The notes under the pieces are model-generated. The model ran no database searches, was not told where the DNA came from, and saw only the letters and a list, made by a program, of their open reading frames with translations. 64,000 bases of DNA from Anaerolineaceae bacterium (GTDB lineage: Bacteria > Chloroflexota > Anaerolineae > Anaerolineales > Anaerolineaceae), in the NCBI GenBank assembly GCA_017417055.1, contig JAFPZX010000197.1, positions 44,269 to 108,268 on the forward strand, in the 5' to 3' direction. This document shows, piece by piece, positions 39,262-48,003 of this stretch. Position 1 is the first letter of the stretch, and each line of letters opens with the position of its first letter. Both the position numbers and the translations under genes were made by a program.

Positions 39262-42200
39262 CTATTTCTTCCCCTTCTTCTTCCCCGTCGATTTCTCTGC
39301 CGGTTTGGGTGCTTCCGCGGGAGCCGGTGTTTCTACCTTCGGAACCGCGGTCATCATGCTTACGCGCGGCAGACTGACGAACATGCGCTCGACTACTGAT
39401 TGACGGATGTCATTCAGCAGGTCGGAGAACATCTCTGCTGCTTTGGTCTTGTAGGCGACCAGCGGATTGCGCTGCGCGTAGCTTTCCATGCTGATGGAAA
39501 CGCGCAGTCCCTCGATCGCGGTTAGGTAGTCCACCCACTGCTTACTGATAGCCTGTAAAAAGACGCTGCGGTTCACTTCATTCTGGATACGCTGTCCCAG
39601 AACGTCCCGGATCTTTTCGGCATCATTTTCCGGCATTTCCGTCGGCAGGACGCTGCGGACGGATTCAAATTCACTGCTTCCCAGAGCCTTTTGTATTTTC
39701 TCTTGCCGTTCTTCCGGCAGTTTTTCAAGCGTGAGATTGGCGGTGCGGATTCGTGCCCAGTCGATTTTACCAAAGATTTCACGGAGTCCGTCTTCCGCTT
39801 CAATGTAATGGTTCCAGATTTTTTCGCGCAGCTGATCCCGGCTCAGCCCTTCCAACAGGCTGCCGCAGAAGAACACAAAATTGCAGCGGTGATATTCTTT
39901 CGCCTTCTTCTGATGGGTCTTGGCATCAAAGGTGAACCGCTGCCCGGTGCTCATAATGCGCATCAGCTGTGACCACTGCTGATCAGTCAGTTCCGCGGCT
40001 TTGTAATTGATGAGCGCGTTGGAAAGATCCGTACGGACCTGCATCTGTTTGCCGTACAGCCTGTCGCCGCGGTTGTCATATCCCTCAGTAACGGACTGCA
40101 TGATTTTGCTGCTGAGCTGGTCCCATCTGCCGGTCTCAATTTCTTCCTCAACCGGGACATAATCGCCTTCCATACGGTTGCTGATCAATTGATTGAGCCG
40201 CTGCCGGTAAGATTCCCACAACAGGACTTCTACCTGGTCGCGGAGTTCTTCGATGACTTCGTCATCCCCTTCAGCCAAACGGCGCTGTTTGTCATTGGTG
40301 AGTTTGAACTGCGTGCGGGCAAAGGAGCAGGCATCGGCAAATACTTCTGCCGGTTTGAGGTTTTCGACTACCTGGCCCTCATCGGAGGCATCGGAGATCT
40401 GTTTGAGTTTATCTTCCAGTGTCTCGGTGAAGAGGTCAAAATTGGCGTTGCGTTCCTGCAGCTGCGCGGTATAGTTTTCGGCAGAGGAGCTCACCAGCTT
40501 TTCCATCAGGTCCATGCCGTTTTCTTTTTCGACTTTATAGGCATCCTGTCCGAAAGCAATCAGCCCGTCGATCAGCTGATCTTTTTCCGGTGCAGTGCCG
40601 ATGCGGGAACGCAGATGTTCAATGAGCAGTTTTTGCGTGAACGAGGGCAGATACTGTGTGTCCATCTGCATGGAAGGCTGGACGGTGTCAAGGTAGGCTG
40701 CCAGCTTCCACTTTTCCTCGGAATCTGCTTTGTTCAGACGGTTTTCGAGATCTGTCCGCAGCATTTCCAGAATATCTTCGCTCAGATCTTCCTTCAAAAA
40801 TGCCTGATCCCGCTGTGCGTAGATCTTTTGACGCTGTGTGTTGAGCACGTCGTCATATTCCAGGGTGTGTTTGCGGACGTCAAAGTTGCTGCCTTCCACG
40901 CGTTCCTGAGCCTGTTCGACAACGCGGGTGAACATGTTATGTTCCAGTGGCACGTTTTCATCGAAGAGGTTGATGCGTTTGAGCATGCTTTCCAGCCGCT
41001 CCCCACCGAACAGCCGCACGATTTCATCGTCCAGGGAAAGGAAGAAACGCGAAGAACCGGGATCACCCTGACGGGCGGAACGGCCGCGCAGCTGGTTGTC
41101 GATACGGCGGCTTTCATGCCGTTCGGAACCGATCACATGCAGCCCGCCGAGCGCTCTGACCTTCAGCATGTTTTCGTAATATTCTTTGTAAGCCCGGATT
41201 GATTCTTCATAGACGCCGTATTCGGAAGGATCCACCTTCATGATGGCGTTATATCGTTCCTCGATGGTCATGTTGTAAGGATCCTGACCGTATTTTGAGA
41301 GGACACGGTTGGTGTCCCGCAGTACGTCCTCATCCAGTTCGCCGCCCAGCTTGATGTCGACACCGCGGCCGGCCATGTTGGTGGCGATGGTGACGGCTCC
41401 GTAAGCGCCGGCTTTGGCGATGATCATACCTTCTTCATCGTGCTTGCGGGCGTTCAGCACCTGGTGCGGGATGCCGCCGTTGGCCGCTTCCAGAAGGCGC
41501 GGATAGTCCGCTTCATTCAGACGGAATTCCTGCAGCAAAAGGGCCTTGTTGTCCGGATCCTCGATGCTCAGCTGGATGCCCAGGTCCCGTGCCATGGGAC
41601 GCAGGTCGCCCGGTTGGATCTCTTTCAGTGATTTGTTGAAGGGGGCGAATTCCTTCAGCGGCGTTTCATAATCCGTTATATTGTTCTTGTTCATATAGGC
41701 ACGGCGCATCATCAGGATCTGCATCAGACGGCGCAGCGGCTCACGGGAGAGCCGGGCGGAAAGGAATTCGGAATGTTCCACGGAAGCGGTACCGATCAGC
41801 TGCGGGCGTCCTTTGACATAGTTGTAAAGGATCTCCTGCGTGATGGCGCGGAATTTCGCTTCTTCCGTGCGGTAAATCACATCCGGATAGTCTTTGCGTT
41901 TGTAATAAAGCGCTTTGCCCGGGTTTTTGGGATCGGCATAGTAGGTGTATTTATAGCCGTCTTCGTCTTTGGCTTCCTTTTCCACCAGCGGACTGCCCTT
42001 CTGGCTTGCGGTGTATTCCAGGTTGGTCGGGATCGGAATGACGTCCAGACCGTAAATTTTGTAAAATTCTTCTTTTTCTGTGAAAGCTGTACCGGTCATA
42101 CCGCAGATCTTGTCGTACATGCGGTAGTAATTTTGCAGTGTGATGGTAGCGTAGGTGACGTTTTCCGGTTCCACTTTGACGCCTTCTTTGGCTTCAATGG

Positions 42201-43305
42201 CCTGATGCAGGCCGTTGGACCAGCGGCGTCCGGGCATAAGACGGCCGGTGAAGGTATCTACAATGACGACTTTTCCGGACTGAACCAGGTAATCTTTGTT
42301 GCGTTTGAAGATGAATTCAGCTTTGAGCGCCTGCTCAATATACCCCATCATGCGTTCCTGCTCGATGGTGATCTCTTCCGGGCGGGAGGGATCGCGCAGC
42401 ACCATGCCCAGCATTTCTTCAATGTGGTCCAGACCGTTGTCGTTCAGATATACGTTGCGGTCTTTTTCACTGACTTCATATTCATCCGGGCGCAGCTGTT
42501 TGATGACCCGGGCGACGCGGTAGTATTCTTCCACATCGTCGGATGCCGGTCCGGAGATGATGAGCGGGGTTCGGGCTTCATCGATAAGGACGTTGTCGAC
42601 TTCATCGATCACTGCGTAGGAGTGGCCTCGCTGGACCCGTTCGTCCAGACTCATGACCATGTTGTCACGCAGGTAGTCAAAACCGAATTCGCTGTTGGTT
42701 CCGTAGGTGATATCGGCATCATAGGCCAGTTTCCGCGGGACCATGCGCAGCTGGTCCTGGTCTTCCTTGGTGGAAGTGACGGAGGTGTCGACGATAAAGG
42801 CCTTTTTTCCGTTATCGGTGCGGGCAGCCATCTGCAGTACGCCGACGCTGAGCCCGAGGAAGTTATAAACCGGCGCCATCCAGCGGGCGTCACGGCGGGC
42901 GAGGTAGTCATTGACGGTGATAAGATGTACGCCTTTGCCGGCCAATGCGTTCAGGTAAACCGGCAGCGTTCCGACCAGGGTTTTCCCTTCACCGGTGCGC
43001 ATTTCAGCGATGTTGCCCGCGTGCAGGGCCATACCGCCGATCATCTGCACGTCATAATGCCGCATGCCGAGCACGCGCTTGGACGTTTCCCGGACAACCG
43101 CAAAAGCTTCCGGCAGAATGTCATCGAGCGTTTCCCCTTTTGCGAGGCGCTGCTTGAATTCAGGTGTTTTGGCAGACAGAGCCTCGTCGCTCAGGCTTTC
43201 GTATTGTTTTTCCAGTTTATTAATGTCAGCGACGCGTCTTTTGTAGGCGTCGGATTGATTCTTGATCGGGTCCAGCCCCAGGGCTTCTTTCAGTCTTTGA
43301 AACAT
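39262..43305 (-). CDS. secA: Preprotein translocase ATPase SecA, enlarged
   Basis: At 1347 residues it is far longer than the usual 800-950. Core motifs are intact: AEMRTGEGKT (Walker A, about 100-109), AVIDEVDNVLIDEARTPLI (Walker B region), FGFDYLRDNM, TNMAGRGVDI and QLRGRSARQGDPGSSRFFLSLDD. Extra length comes from insertions in NBD1 (about 155-190), near the crosslinking domain (after PTNLEYTASQ) and a long helical region after residue 850. The C-terminus is a Pro/Ala/Lys-rich tail ending KKKGKK and lacks the cysteine-rich SecB-binding zinc motif. It drives protein export through SecYEG. holB follows in the same direction. Confidence 0.97.
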   Translation of the reverse strand: MFQRLKEALGLDPIKNQSDAYKRRVADINKLEKQYESLSDEALSAKTPEFKQRLAKGETLDDILPEAFAVVRETSKRVLGMRHYDVQMIGGMALHAGNIAEMRTGEGKTLVGTLPVYLNALAGKGVHLITVNDYLARRDARWMAPVYNFLGLSVGVLQMAARTDNGKKAFIVDTSVTSTKEDQDQLRMVPRKLAYDADITYGTNSEFGFDYLRDNMVMSLDERVQRGHSYAVIDEVDNVLIDEARTPLIISGPASDDVEEYYRVARVIKQLRPDEYEVSEKDRNVYLNDNGLDHIEEMLGMVLRDPSRPEEITIEQERMMGYIEQALKAEFIFKRNKDYLVQSGKVVIVDTFTGRLMPGRRWSNGLHQAIEAKEGVKVEPENVTYATITLQNYYRMYDKICGMTGTAFTEKEEFYKIYGLDVIPIPTNLEYTASQKGSPLVEKEAKDEDGYKYTYYADPKNPGKALYYKRKDYPDVIYRTEEAKFRAITQEILYNYVKGRPQLIGTASVEHSEFLSARLSREPLRRLMQILMMRRAYMNKNNITDYETPLKEFAPFNKSLKEIQPGDLRPMARDLGIQLSIEDPDNKALLLQEFRLNEADYPRLLEAANGGIPHQVLNARKHDEEGMIIAKAGAYGAVTIATNMAGRGVDIKLGGELDEDVLRDTNRVLSKYGQDPYNMTIEERYNAIMKVDPSEYGVYEESIRAYKEYYENMLKVRALGGLHVIGSERHESRRIDNQLRGRSARQGDPGSSRFFLSLDDEIVRLFGGERLESMLKRINLFDENVPLEHNMFTRVVEQAQERVEGSNFDVRKHTLEYDDVLNTQRQKIYAQRDQAFLKEDLSEDILEMLRTDLENRLNKADSEEKWKLAAYLDTVQPSMQMDTQYLPSFTQKLLIEHLRSRIGTAPEKDQLIDGLIAFGQDAYKVEKENGMDLMEKLVSSSAENYTAQLQERNANFDLFTETLEDKLKQISDASDEGQVVENLKPAEVFADACSFARTQFKLTNDKQRRLAEGDDEVIEELRDQVEVLLWESYRQRLNQLISNRMEGDYVPVEEEIETGRWDQLSSKIMQSVTEGYDNRGDRLYGKQMQVRTDLSNALINYKAAELTDQQWSQLMRIMSTGQRFTFDAKTHQKKAKEYHRCNFVFFCGSLLEGLSRDQLREKIWNHYIEAEDGLREIFGKIDWARIRTANLTLEKLPEERQEKIQKALGSSEFESVRSVLPTEMPENDAEKIRDVLGQRIQNEVNRSVFLQAISKQWVDYLTAIEGLRVSISMESYAQRNPLVAYKTKAAEMFSDLLNDIRQSVVERMFVSLPRVSMMTAVPKVETPAPAEAPKPAEKSTGKKKGKK

Positions 43306-43530
43306 TGCAGCCTCTTATTCTTAAATTATTTCCACTCTAATCATACCATTATATTCGCCCGCTGCGCCAAAAGATTTATTTTATTTTTATAAGAATAATA
43401 TTATCGGGAGTTGAAAAGGCAAGACGAAATTTGAGACCATATTTCCATATAGAATTACTAATGTAATATTGAAAACTCAGAATATGAGCATAAATTTATT
43501 ATATAATTAAATTTACTTCGTTTTTGATAG

Positions 43531-43558
43531 TTGATGGTAAGCAGCATGATGGTATAAA
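43531..43558 (+). promoter_or_regulatory. Candidate promoter of ORF6N-PLD gene
   Basis: TTGATG (43531-43536) and TATAAA (43553-43558) have a 16-base spacer, about 24 bases before the start codon. The surrounding DNA is very AT-rich. Confidence 0.5.
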
Positions 43559-43581
43559 TCGTTATTTTGTGAGGTAATATC

Positions 43582-44586
43582 GTGGTGGTACAGAATGAAA
43601 CAGAAAAAGCTGAAAACAAAGAGATGGTATCTTCTGATATAGTAGATAAGGAGCGCATAAAATCGAAAATTTATGTAATTCGTGGCAGAAAGGTAATGAT
43701 AGATCAGGATATTGCTGAGTTTTTTGATGTTACTACGGGAAATTTAAATAAAGCCATGAAGCGAAATATTTCCCGTTTCCCAGATAATTTTTGTTTTCAA
43801 TTATCTGAAAGTGAATTTTTGAGATTCCAATTTGGAATCTCAAAAGGATCAGGTGGACGCAGATATTTACCTTATGCTTATACAGAGCAAGGTGTTGCTA
43901 TGCTTACATCTGTTTTACATACAGAAAGAGCGATTCGGGCAAGTATTTTAATTATGGAAGCTTTTGTGGAAATGAATCATTTTATTCAGCAGAATGCACA
44001 GTTGATTCCATTCCATGAAATGAAAGTACTTGAAAATAAAACTTATGAACTTAATGAACGAGTTCAAAATATCGAAAGAAATATGATAACACGTTCAGAT
44101 CTTTCGGAATTTTTAAAACTGTTTGACGAGGGAATCGAGAGAGAAGAAATCCTGATACTGAACGGAGAACCTTTTAAAGCAGATGCAGCTTATCAACGAA
44201 TCTATGAGAAAGCAAAGAAAAGAATAATTGTTGTTGATGATTATATTGGTTTAAAAACGTTATATCATCTCGTCCATGCAAAACAATCTGTTTGTGTAAC
44301 AGTAATTAGTGACAATAAAGGCACAAAGCTTCGTTTATCAGAATATAATGATTTTTTAACAGAGTATCCGGCTATGAATGTTTCTTTTGTAAAATCACTA
44401 AACATGGTTCATGATCGCTATATAGTTATTGATTATGGAACCGATGAGATGCAGGTTTTTCTTTGTGGAAGCAGCAGTAAGGATTCCGGCAACAAAATCA
44501 CGACAATTGTTCAGGTTAGAGACCTTTCACCCTATACTGTGATGGTCGCTTCTCTTATGTCAAATCCACCTTTAATTCTTCAGTGA
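43582..44586 (+). CDS. ORF6N DNA-binding domain fused to PLD-like domain
   Basis: This 334-residue protein has an N-terminal ORF6N domain (residues about 28-115: KIYVIRGRKVMIDQDIAEFF, RFPDNFCFQLSESE, YAYTEQGVAMLTSVLHTERA), a phage-associated DNA-binding module. A coiled linker leads to a C-terminal domain with HDRYIVID at 277-284 followed by FLCGSSSKDSG, a single PLD-type HxKx4D motif with Arg replacing Lys. The start is GTG with GAGGT seven bases upstream. Composition is AT-rich, unlike secA, suggesting recent acquisition. It could bind and cleave or sense nucleic acid; activity is uncertain because of the Lys-to-Arg change. Confidence 0.85.
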   Translation: MVVQNETEKAENKEMVSSDIVDKERIKSKIYVIRGRKVMIDQDIAEFFDVTTGNLNKAMKRNISRFPDNFCFQLSESEFLRFQFGISKGSGGRRYLPYAYTEQGVAMLTSVLHTERAIRASILIMEAFVEMNHFIQQNAQLIPFHEMKVLENKTYELNERVQNIERNMITRSDLSEFLKLFDEGIEREEILILNGEPFKADAAYQRIYEKAKKRIIVVDDYIGLKTLYHLVHAKQSVCVTVISDNKGTKLRLSEYNDFLTEYPAMNVSFVKSLNMVHDRYIVIDYGTDEMQVFLCGSSSKDSGNKITTIVQVRDLSPYTVMVASLMSNPPLILQ

Positions 44587-44595
44587 AACCAGTAA

Positions 44596-45120
44596 ATGAA
44601 TAAATTTTTCGGACATCTCAACAACGTTTTGACCCACCGGCATATGGTGTTCAAATACTGCTGCCGGGTGGGAATCCCCTGGCAGGGGCTGACCCATGAT
44701 CTCAGTAAATTCCTGCCGGTGGAGTTCGTTCCCTCTGTCCGCTACTTCCAGGGAAACTCTTCCCCAATTGGGGCGGAACGGCGGGCAAAAGGGTATTCGG
44801 AAGCCTGGCTGCATCATAAGTCACGGAACAAGCACCATTGGGAATACTGGGTGGAGTTTCGCGATGACGGCTCGGAGTATTACGTCAAAATGCCGATGAA
44901 TTACCTGAAGGAAATGTTGTGCGACTGGCTCAGCGCCGGGAAAACCTACAACCGCGGTACCTGGCAGCCTTACTATCCGCTGAATTACTTCCACGCACAC
45001 GAGGCATATTATAAGCTTCACCCGGAAACCAAGGCCTTCGCCTTGAAGGTGCTGAACATGTTTAAAGAAAAAGGCGAGGACGAAACCCTCGCCTGGCTTG
45101 CAAAGCAGAAAAGGTATTAG
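44596..45120 (+). CDS. DUF5662 family protein
   Basis: This 174-residue protein matches DUF5662: THRHMVFKYCCRVGIPWQG, LTHDLSKFLPVEF, AWLHHKSRNKHHWEYWVEF and MPMNYLKEMLCDWLSAGKTY. Several conserved His and Asp residues (HD, HHK, HHW) suggest a metal-dependent HD-like hydrolase fold, but no activity is established. It follows the ORF6N-PLD gene by nine bases, has ordinary chromosomal G+C, and lacks a clear ribosome binding site. Confidence 0.85.
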   Translation: MNKFFGHLNNVLTHRHMVFKYCCRVGIPWQGLTHDLSKFLPVEFVPSVRYFQGNSSPIGAERRAKGYSEAWLHHKSRNKHHWEYWVEFRDDGSEYYVKMPMNYLKEMLCDWLSAGKTYNRGTWQPYYPLNYFHAHEAYYKLHPETKAFALKVLNMFKEKGEDETLAWLAKQKRY

Positions 45121-45231
45121 ATGGCAGTGGTTAGTGGTCAGTGGCCAGTGGTCAGTAGTCAGATTCCAGTCCCCAGCACCAAGCCCCCAGTCCCTATAAC
45201 CTAACACCTAAAACCTGAAACCCGATACCTG
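45121..45231. repeat. LCR low-complexity tract
   Basis: GTGGTCAGTGG words, then CCAGTCCCCAGCACC and ACCTAAAACCTGAAACCCG words, fill the whole gap between convergent genes. This is one of the longest LCR examples in the window. Confidence 0.6.
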
Positions 45232-45561
45232 CTACGACTCCTTACTTTCCTTATACTCATTGATGGCGCGGATGGCTTCGTTCCAGTAAGCTTCCTTGTC
45301 TCCGTTCAGGCGGACCCGAAAGGTGGAGCGTTTTTCGACATCACTGATGATCTGCATCAGGGAAATGGCTAATTCCTTGGCGACGCCGAGAGGCATGAAG
45401 AGATAACTTTCATCAACGATTTTATGCGCGTCAAAAACCGGCGGCACATCATACCCCGTTTTTTCAATGTTCGGTGCGGTGCATTTCGCGTCCAGAATGA
45501 CGTTCAGGTTCTGAACGCTGACGGTGAAATTATTGACAAATGACGATTTCGTTTCTGCCAT
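45232..45561 (-). CDS. Hypothetical protein downstream of YceD-type gene
   Basis: This 109-residue cytoplasmic protein was not recognised. Features are an N-terminal FVNNFTVSVQNLNVILDAKC strand-rich part and a C-terminal helix pair (MPLGVAKELAISLMQIISD). It starts 13 bases after the YceD-type gene, in the position where rpmF (ribosomal protein L32) is usually found, but it is not L32. Confidence 0.65.
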   Translation of the reverse strand: MAETKSSFVNNFTVSVQNLNVILDAKCTAPNIEKTGYDVPPVFDAHKIVDESYLFMPLGVAKELAISLMQIISDVEKRSTFRVRLNGDKEAYWNEAIRAINEYKESKES

Positions 45562-45574
45562 TCCCGGTTCTCCT

Positions 45575-46042
45575 TTAGTCTTCTTCCGGATGAGTGTGCG
45601 GCTCGAGGTTCAGATTTTTGCCGCAGATCGAGCAGAGCCCCTTGCAGTCTTCTTTGCACACCGGCGCATAAGGCACTTCCATCACCAGATATTCACGGAC
45701 CAATTCGCCGATGTCCATGTAACCGTTTTCCGGCAGGAACAGCTCCGCTTCCTTATTTTCCCGCAGATTATGGAAATAAAATAATTCTTCAAAATGAGCG
45801 TTGAGCGTCTTTGTGAAAGGTTCCAGACAGCGCATACATTCCAGTTCGGTCTTGCAGCTGCAGTCCGCCTCAGCAAGAATGCCCTGCTGAACTTTGGACG
45901 CCCGGACGGTGCAGTGAATTTCATCGCCATGAAGGTCATCGGCAAGTTCCATGGAGGGTTCATCGATGGTGAAGTCCCGATAGGTTCCGACAGGTGCGTT
46001 GATTAAAAAGCCGACATTGATTCGATATGGATAATTGTTCAT
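45575..46042 (-). CDS. YceD/DUF177 family protein
   Basis: This 155-residue protein is a YceD (DUF177) homologue, a family linked to ribosome or 23S rRNA synthesis. The conserved pairs are present: CSCKTELECMRCLEPF in the middle and VCKEDCKGLCSICGKNLN near the C-terminus, forming a zinc-type site. rpmF, its usual neighbour, is missing here. Confidence 0.88.
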   Translation of the reverse strand: MNNYPYRINVGFLINAPVGTYRDFTIDEPSMELADDLHGDEIHCTVRASKVQQGILAEADCSCKTELECMRCLEPFTKTLNAHFEELFYFHNLRENKEAELFLPENGYMDIGELVREYLVMEVPYAPVCKEDCKGLCSICGKNLNLEPHTHPEED

Positions 46043-46079
46043 AATTTCCCTCCCACGTTTGATTATATCATGTTTGTAA

Positions 46080-46113
46080 TCCGGTATCAGGTTTCAGGTA
46101 TCAGGTGACAGGG
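46080..46113. repeat. LCR low-complexity tract
   Basis: CCGGTATCAGGTTTCAGG followed by TATCAGGTGACAGGG, the reverse-complement vocabulary of the ACCTGACACC words, abuts the next gene's stop codon. Confidence 0.45.
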
Positions 46114-47985
46114 TTATTCTGCTCTGAGGTAGATGGTTCCGCAGGACCAGTTATCGTGTTCTGCGGGAATCTTGATCCGGATCGATTGTGCGGGGATCGG
46201 GTACTCGAATTTGAATCCATTGGTGCTGTCTGACCCGGCAGGGATGGACACCCACTCTTGCCCGTCTTCGGAATAAGAGAATTCAATGGAGGAAAACGCA
46301 TTCCAGTTACTGCATTGGTAAAACTCAATTCTTTTGATGACGGCTGGATCAAAACTGAGCGTTTGATATCGCTGGTCATCGTCTGTTTCCATGACAGCGG
46401 TGAAATCGACAAGATCATCATGATTGTATTCAAAAAGTTCCGCGATTTTCATACCGTCACGCTGGATCGTGTAGATCGAATTGTATCCGGGGAAGGTTTT
46501 CTCGTTTCCCTGTTTATTCGTGTAGTTATAAAGAATAAAGGGGACGGGTTGTACTGCCGGCTGCCAGGGCTCGGAAACGAAACGGTCCCGGATCTCCTTT
46601 GCCATCCCGATTTTCGCGTAATCCATAATGGCGTCAATGTCAACCACATGGATTTCCCCTTCCGGAACCAGGTCATACAGGACGCGCATACATTCCGGCG
46701 TTGAGATCAGCCAATAGTCCCGGTCAAATTTACCGGCAGCTTTTGAGCGGACTGCCGCGTTCAGGTAAATGATTTCGTAGGGGTGTGCCCGGCTGATCCA
46801 GGTTATGTTTACTATGGAAAATGCGATGATTCCCAGTATGGTAAGAATCGTGACAGGTTTCCTTTCCGAATGGAATAAAAACACCAGACCGCGTATCGCG
46901 AAGAATAACAGGGGAAGGGAGAGAAAATAAAAATGCCGCCATCCGTTGTAAAAGACCGGCCGGATTATCATCACTGCTGCATATACTACAGCAAAAATCA
47001 CCAGCATGGAAACATACATCAGAAAGTTTTGATCTTTCGCCCTTTGAAGCGTATCTTTCAAAATCAGAATGATCCCTAATGCGGCGAGTATCAGATGGGT
47101 GACGGGCGTTGAGATCAATTGATAAAGGGGCAGGTAATACCATGGTACCTCATGTTCATAATACTTTTGGCCCATAAACAACAGACTGGCCTGATTATGT
47201 GTGTCCAGGGAGCGCTGGTTTTTCAAAAAATGTTCCGCCGCGTTTGGCAAAACGGTCAGCGGATTCTCCCATGCGATTGGTGAAATGAGGATGAGGAAGA
47301 GAATCGATGCTGCCGCCATAAATATGATTGGTTTTCTGCTTTCTTTTGAAAAGAGAAAATAAACCGCCGGAAAAGCGAGCAGAACCAGACCGAAAATGCG
47401 TGTGTTGATTGCAATTGCCAAAGAGGCGCCTGTCAGCAGGACCCATAAAACTGATCTTTTGTTTGTCATTTTGTCAAAGCAAAATAAAAAAATCAGCATC
47501 CAGGTGATCAACAGCAGATCCCGGTCGTTATAAAAAATGTCTCCAAACAGGCGCGGCTGCAAAATCAGCAGCAGCAAAGCGGAAGCGGTGAGGTATTGAT
47601 TCTTATAATGATCCCGGATCATCAGCGCGAAGAGAACTGCGGCAAAAAGATATTGCAAAAAAGACCACAAATGCCGTAACCGGATAATCAGGCTGCTGTC
47701 AAGTCGGAACCCGTTCAGTGCTTCGCAGAGTGTAACCGGGAGCATGGCAGCCTGACCGTAATAGCGGTTTTGAAATTCACTGAGCTCCGGCAGTTCATCA
47801 AATTCCCGTGGGTAAGGCAGTCCAAGTTTTTTCATCAGGATCCGCCAGGTGATGTGAGCCCCTTCGATTTGGATGTGTTCATCGGCTGAGGCACCGTAAT
47901 CTGAAAAGATCATCAGTCCCGCTGCAAAAAAACAGATCAGAATTATAACCGGAAGAAAAAAAGATTTCTTTTTCAGCATATTCAT
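46114..47985 (-). CDS. Glycosyltransferase family 39-like membrane protein
   Basis: This 623-residue protein has about eleven membrane helices over residues 8-420 and a soluble C-terminal domain. An acidic SADEHIQIEG follows the first helix at the position of the catalytic DE of PMT/ArnT-type GT-C transferases, which use lipid-linked sugars on the outer membrane face. The C-terminal 120 residues (KRIEFYQCSNWNAFSSIEF, then YPIPAQSIRIKIP) resemble a discoidin-like carbohydrate-binding fold. The acceptor is unknown. Another GT-C-like gene lies upstream in the same direction. Confidence 0.8.
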   Translation of the reverse strand: MNMLKKKSFFLPVIILICFFAAGLMIFSDYGASADEHIQIEGAHITWRILMKKLGLPYPREFDELPELSEFQNRYYGQAAMLPVTLCEALNGFRLDSSLIIRLRHLWSFLQYLFAAVLFALMIRDHYKNQYLTASALLLLILQPRLFGDIFYNDRDLLLITWMLIFLFCFDKMTNKRSVLWVLLTGASLAIAINTRIFGLVLLAFPAVYFLFSKESRKPIIFMAAASILFLILISPIAWENPLTVLPNAAEHFLKNQRSLDTHNQASLLFMGQKYYEHEVPWYYLPLYQLISTPVTHLILAALGIILILKDTLQRAKDQNFLMYVSMLVIFAVVYAAVMIIRPVFYNGWRHFYFLSLPLLFFAIRGLVFLFHSERKPVTILTILGIIAFSIVNITWISRAHPYEIIYLNAAVRSKAAGKFDRDYWLISTPECMRVLYDLVPEGEIHVVDIDAIMDYAKIGMAKEIRDRFVSEPWQPAVQPVPFILYNYTNKQGNEKTFPGYNSIYTIQRDGMKIAELFEYNHDDLVDFTAVMETDDDQRYQTLSFDPAVIKRIEFYQCSNWNAFSSIEFSYSEDGQEWVSIPAGSDSTNGFKFEYPIPAQSIRIKIPAEHDNWSCGTIYLRAE

Positions 47986-48003
47986 AAAGTCTTTCCTGCG
48001 GTC

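Noticed and set aside
41773-43392. 539-codon open frame on the plus strand
   Set aside because: It lies fully antisense to secA and its sequence is unlike any protein family; a shadow of the real gene.
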